DNA from: an uncultured Ignavibacteriales bacterium
Lineage (GTDB): Bacteria > Bacteroidota > Ignavibacteria > Ignavibacteriales > Ignavibacteriaceae
DNA length: 8,713 nucleotides
Direction of reading: 5' to 3'
Assembly (NCBI GenBank): GCA_913053915.1
Contig: CAJXGP010000059.1
Location: forward strand, 1 to 8,713
The position numbers and the translations under genes are program-made. The notes under the pieces are model-generated. The model made no database searches and was not told the origin of the DNA. It worked only from the letters and a program-made list of their open reading frames with translations. The first letter of the stretch is position 1. Each line of letters starts with the position of its first letter. Shown one piece after another: positions 6,451 through 8,713 of this stretch.

Positions 6451-7272
6451 TCAAATTTTCTTCAAAACAAAATAAAATGTCGGATTAAAATAATTATTTA
6501 TTATCCCCTTCCCATCACCGGCTATCTTCAGAATAAATCTTTGCAACTTTAATTTTTTCATAATTTTCAATAATACTTGATGAAAACTACTCCATATTAT
6601 ACCATTGTTACCGTTAAATAACTGTTCCACCGAATATTTAGTATTAAGATACCATTCGAATTTACCGTTAAATAATTCTGTTAATTGTTTTAAAGAAAGT
6701 AATTGAGCAATATCGATTCGAGTATAATCATTTTTCCTGAAAAATTTAAGAAAATATTTTTTAATTGACTCTCTTTTTAAGATTGCAACAAACGGTAACC
6801 CCCAATGAGGATCTGCGATAAAATTGAAGATCGAATATTTATTCGGAGTGCTCAAATATACGAATCCCTTATCGTTTAATAATTTATATAATGACAATAT
6901 TATCTCTTTGTTTGTATTAAGATGCTCGATTACATCTTGTAAGATTATCAAATCGAAAGAACCTTCAATAAAGGGTGGGTCAAGAGCATCTCCGTTAATT
7001 TTGAAAATATTACTATTAAATCTTGTTTGTCTTTTTAATCTAATTAAACTAATATCCAAACTAATTGCAAAATTATTTTTTGATAAAATCGCTGCAGTAC
7101 CACCTTCACCCGAACCTAAATCTAAAATTCGTAATCCTTCACAATTAATATATCTTTGAATCACGGATTTAACAAAATCACCTCTCTCTTCGGCTAACTT
7201 ACGAGAGTTTTTCCATCTTTCATAATTCGGATGATCCTTGTCCAGCCATGATTCTTGAGTTCCTATTTCCAT
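6451..7272 (-). CDS. SAM-dependent methyltransferase (type 11/12, class I fold)
   Basis: 273 residues. The class I methyltransferase fold is clear: motif I ILDLGSGEGG (49-58) binds SAM, LDIS (72-75) is the acidic end of the second strand, and GDALDPPF (94-101) contacts the adenine region. FDLIILQDVIEHL (106-118) is the post-II segment typical of ubiquinone/glycan-type methyltransferases. STPNKYSIFNFIADPHWGLP (141-160) is a pattern I associate with methyltransferases next to envelope glycosyltransferases. The C-terminal ~100 residues are basic and hydrophobic, possibly membrane-associated. The ATG at 7272 overlaps the last 10 bases of the glycosyltransferase gene and has AAGGTGG just upstream inside that gene, so translational coupling is likely. 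The coupling suggests it methylates the sugar, lipid or polymer handled by the glycosyltransferase; the actual acceptor cannot be told from sequence. Confidence 0.87.
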   Translation of the reverse strand: MEIGTQESWLDKDHPNYERWKNSRKLAEERGDFVKSVIQRYINCEGLRILDLGSGEGGTAAILSKNNFAISLDISLIRLKRQTRFNSNIFKINGDALDPPFIEGSFDLIILQDVIEHLNTNKEIILSLYKLLNDKGFVYLSTPNKYSIFNFIADPHWGLPFVAILKRESIKKYFLKFFRKNDYTRIDIAQLLSLKQLTELFNGKFEWYLNTKYSVEQLFNGNNGIIWSSFHQVLLKIMKKLKLQRFILKIAGDGKGIINNYFNPTFYFVLKKI

Positions 7273-8345
7273 TCCACCTTCATAAATTTTGCCGTAAAGA
7301 AATTTATTATTATTAACATTTCATAAAAAACTTGAAGATAAATAATTTCCGCTAACTTAAATTTATATCCGAATTTTTTCTTTGAGTATTGAACTAATAC
7401 CACATCGGTAATCAACTTCGTAATAAATAGTAAAAGGAATAATTTATTGATAAATACAAGAAATATGGAAAAAAGTAAAAACAGATTTAATATATACCAG
7501 AAACTTAGAATAAGTTTTTGTTTGAATAAATAATAAAATGATGTTGAAGTATGCCTCGCCTTTTGATGAATATAATCTTTAAAATTAACTTTGGGTTGTG
7601 AGTAGGCATACGCATTTGAATTAGTTACAGTTCCTATTCTCAACTTACTTTTTATTGCTTCTCTCAATAAAAGGTCATCATCTCCGCTTAAAGTTTGGGT
7701 AGTGTTTAAATATCCATCTACTTTCATAAACGATTCTTTTTTAAATCCCAGACTTCGGGCGGATGCGGAATACGGTATTCCCAAATTTGTTGCTGCAAAT
7801 GTTAAAATTGAAGAACGTAAATTTTCAAAACAGGCAATATTACTTACTAATGATCCATTATTAAAATATGGCGCCATTCCGAAAACGAAGTCATATCCTT
7901 CAATAAATTTACCTGCAAAAAGACTTAACCAACTTGACTTCAGTTTACAATCGGCATCGGTTATCATTAAATATGGAAATTTTGATTTTTTTATACCAAT
8001 ATCCAATGCACCTCTCTTACCGCTAAACTCTTTATCGATTATTTTCCTAACACTGAAATTATTTAAACCGCCGATTAACCTCTGCGTTTTATTCAATGTA
8101 TCATCAGTGGAATTATCATCGATGATTACGACCTCAAAATTTTCAACGGGATAATCTTGATTTTTCAGCGATTCTATGAGAGCGGCAATATTATTCTCTT
8201 CATTTTTAGCGGCTATAATTATTGATATTTTTATTCCTTTGTTTGTTGAGTACGGCCGGCTGAAAAGTTTCATTAAGGAATAAGCAATAATCAAATCAGT
8301 GCAGATAAATAATGTTAATGTAATAACGATAAAGGCAATAATCAT
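7263..8345 (-). CDS. Membrane-anchored family 2 glycosyltransferase
   Basis: 360 residues. One N-terminal membrane segment (about 2-24) precedes a cytoplasmic GT-A catalytic domain (about 38-270). Two hydrophobic segments (about 279-299, 301-318) and a re-entrant or amphipathic stretch (333-350) follow. Catalytic-site motifs: SIIIAAKNEENNI (41-53), the nucleotide-binding VVIIDDNSTDDT (72-83), DAD metal-binding DxD (130-132), GDDD general-base region (221-224) and HQKARH (260-265) in the place of the QxxRW motif. It should transfer a sugar from a nucleotide or lipid-linked donor at the inner face of the cytoplasmic membrane. The product is unknown: glycolipid, exopolysaccharide or carotenoid glycoside are all possible. 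The final residues overlap the start of the methyltransferase gene. The ATG at 8345 is the first in frame before the membrane segment; no Shine-Dalgarno is seen, and a 99-bp gap separates it from the upstream phosphatase. Confidence 0.88.
   Translation of the reverse strand: MIIAFIVITLTLFICTDLIIAYSLMKLFSRPYSTNKGIKISIIIAAKNEENNIAALIESLKNQDYPVENFEVVIIDDNSTDDTLNKTQRLIGGLNNFSVRKIIDKEFSGKRGALDIGIKKSKFPYLMITDADCKLKSSWLSLFAGKFIEGYDFVFGMAPYFNNGSLVSNIACFENLRSSILTFAATNLGIPYSASARSLGFKKESFMKVDGYLNTTQTLSGDDDLLLREAIKSKLRIGTVTNSNAYAYSQPKVNFKDYIHQKARHTSTSFYYLFKQKLILSFWYILNLFLLFSIFLVFINKLFLLLFITKLITDVVLVQYSKKKFGYKFKLAEIIYLQVFYEMLIIINFFTAKFMKVEWK
7274..7280 (-). promoter_or_regulatory. Ribosome binding site of the methyltransferase gene, inside the glycosyltransferase gene
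   Basis: Minus strand AAGGTGG ends one base before the ATG at 7272; the AAGG core is four bases away. It supports the overlapping start and translational coupling, though the register to the anti-Shine-Dalgarno is short. Confidence 0.4.
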
Positions 8346-8444
8346 GTTTTATAAATGTTATATGAAAAGTAATTTCAAAAAGTAATATGATGCCTCGCTC
8401 ATAAAAGAATAGTCAAAAAGAATTTTCCGTTAGAAGAATAAACT

Positions 8445-8713
8445 TCATTTAACTTTCAGGACAACCAAAGTAATATCATCCGATTGTAAAGTACCTTTAG
8501 TAAAATTTTTTATTTCATTTTGAATATTAACAAGTATCCCATTTGCTGAACGAGATGATAAACTATTAGCCAGTTTTTCCAATCTTTCATCCGAGAATTC
8601 ATTATCGTTTATATTTTTTGCTTCGGTAATACCGTCGGTAAACAAAATAATAACATCATTTTCTTGAAGCTGCAACAATTCCGATTCATAAGGCAGTTGT
8701 GTTTTCATCACAC
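8445..8713 (-). CDS. PP2C-type SpoIIE/RsbU-like serine phosphatase, C-terminal end (N-terminus outside window)
   Basis: Only the last 89 or so codons are visible; the frame runs off the right edge, and the GTG/ATG codons at 8711 and 8708 are internal. ENDVIILFTDGITEAKN carries the conserved metal-binding Asp-Gly of PP2C enzymes. LQSDDITLVVLKVK at the C-terminus carries the last Asp metal ligand, typical of SpoIIE-domain phosphatases. These enzymes dephosphorylate anti-sigma-factor antagonists (STAS proteins) in partner-switching stress or development control. They are often fused to GAF, PAS, HAMP or response-regulator domains at the N-terminus, which cannot be seen here. Transcription is in the same direction as the glycosyltransferase, 99 bp apart, so there is no firm evidence for one operon. 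Confidence 0.88.
   Translation of the reverse strand, partial: VMKTQLPYESELLQLQENDVIILFTDGITEAKNINDNEFSDERLEKLANSLSSRSANGILVNIQNEIKNFTKGTLQSDDITLVVLKVK

Noticed and set aside
7702..8154. 150-codon plus-strand open frame opposite the glycosyltransferase
   Set aside because: It lies wholly antisense to a well-supported catalytic domain and resembles no family; a shadow frame. The same applies to plus-strand frames at 1683-1943, 2578-2790, 4093-4323, 5409-5636, 5664-5909, 6000-6188 and 6824-7159, and the minus-strand frame at 422-703 opposite gpmI.
8346..8444. Promoter upstream of the glycosyltransferase (TTGAAA, TTTATA-like)
   Set aside because: The spacing or the -10 match is poor and the site would sit almost on the start codon.
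1..8713. CRISPR array, rRNA, phage or toxin-antitoxin genes
   Set aside because: No regularly spaced repeats, conserved rRNA stretches or recognisable small toxin/antitoxin pair on either strand.

Overview
The window is AT-rich and its genes have weak or absent Shine-Dalgarno sites. The protein sequences look like those of the Bacteroidota/Ignavibacteria/Chlorobi branch. That placement is a judgement from composition and protein character; no rRNA or ribosomal protein is present to confirm it.

Layout. The left edge holds the 3' part of gpmI on the plus strand (glycolytic, cofactor-independent phosphoglycerate mutase, of the long plant/kinetoplastid-like type). It converges on era, a ribosome-assembly GTPase on the minus strand. 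The 196-bp convergent gap contains an elaborate nested inverted-repeat structure made of four copies of a ~23-bp unit. Everything right of it is on the minus strand. In transcription order (right to left) it reads: the C-terminal end of a SpoIIE/RsbU-type PP2C phosphatase (cut by the window edge), a membrane-anchored family-2 glycosyltransferase, a SAM-dependent methyltransferase whose start overlaps the glycosyltransferase stop by 10 bp, a saccharopine dehydrogenase/lysine 6-dehydrogenase-like oxidoreductase, a 566-bp stretch with no convincing gene, a broken APC-type amino acid permease fused to PTS EIIA-like and TrkA_C domains, and era.

How the genes work together. The glycosyltransferase and methyltransferase look translationally coupled and probably act on the same envelope glycan or glycolipid. 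The other genes look like independent housekeeping or accessory genes rather than one pathway. A loose link is possible between the lysine dehydrogenase-like enzyme and the amino acid permease, but the wide gap between them argues against co-transcription.

Most notable signals. (1) The compound palindrome between gpmI and era looks like a MITE-like element or a structured RNA. (2) The permease gene is interrupted in its third membrane segment by three in-frame stops and apparent frame changes, within a short segment bounded by small inverted repeats, while its regulatory C-terminus stays intact. (3) The permease has an unusual transporter + EIIA + TrkA_C layout. I did not find a clear new multi-gene system, CRISPR array, tRNA or rRNA.
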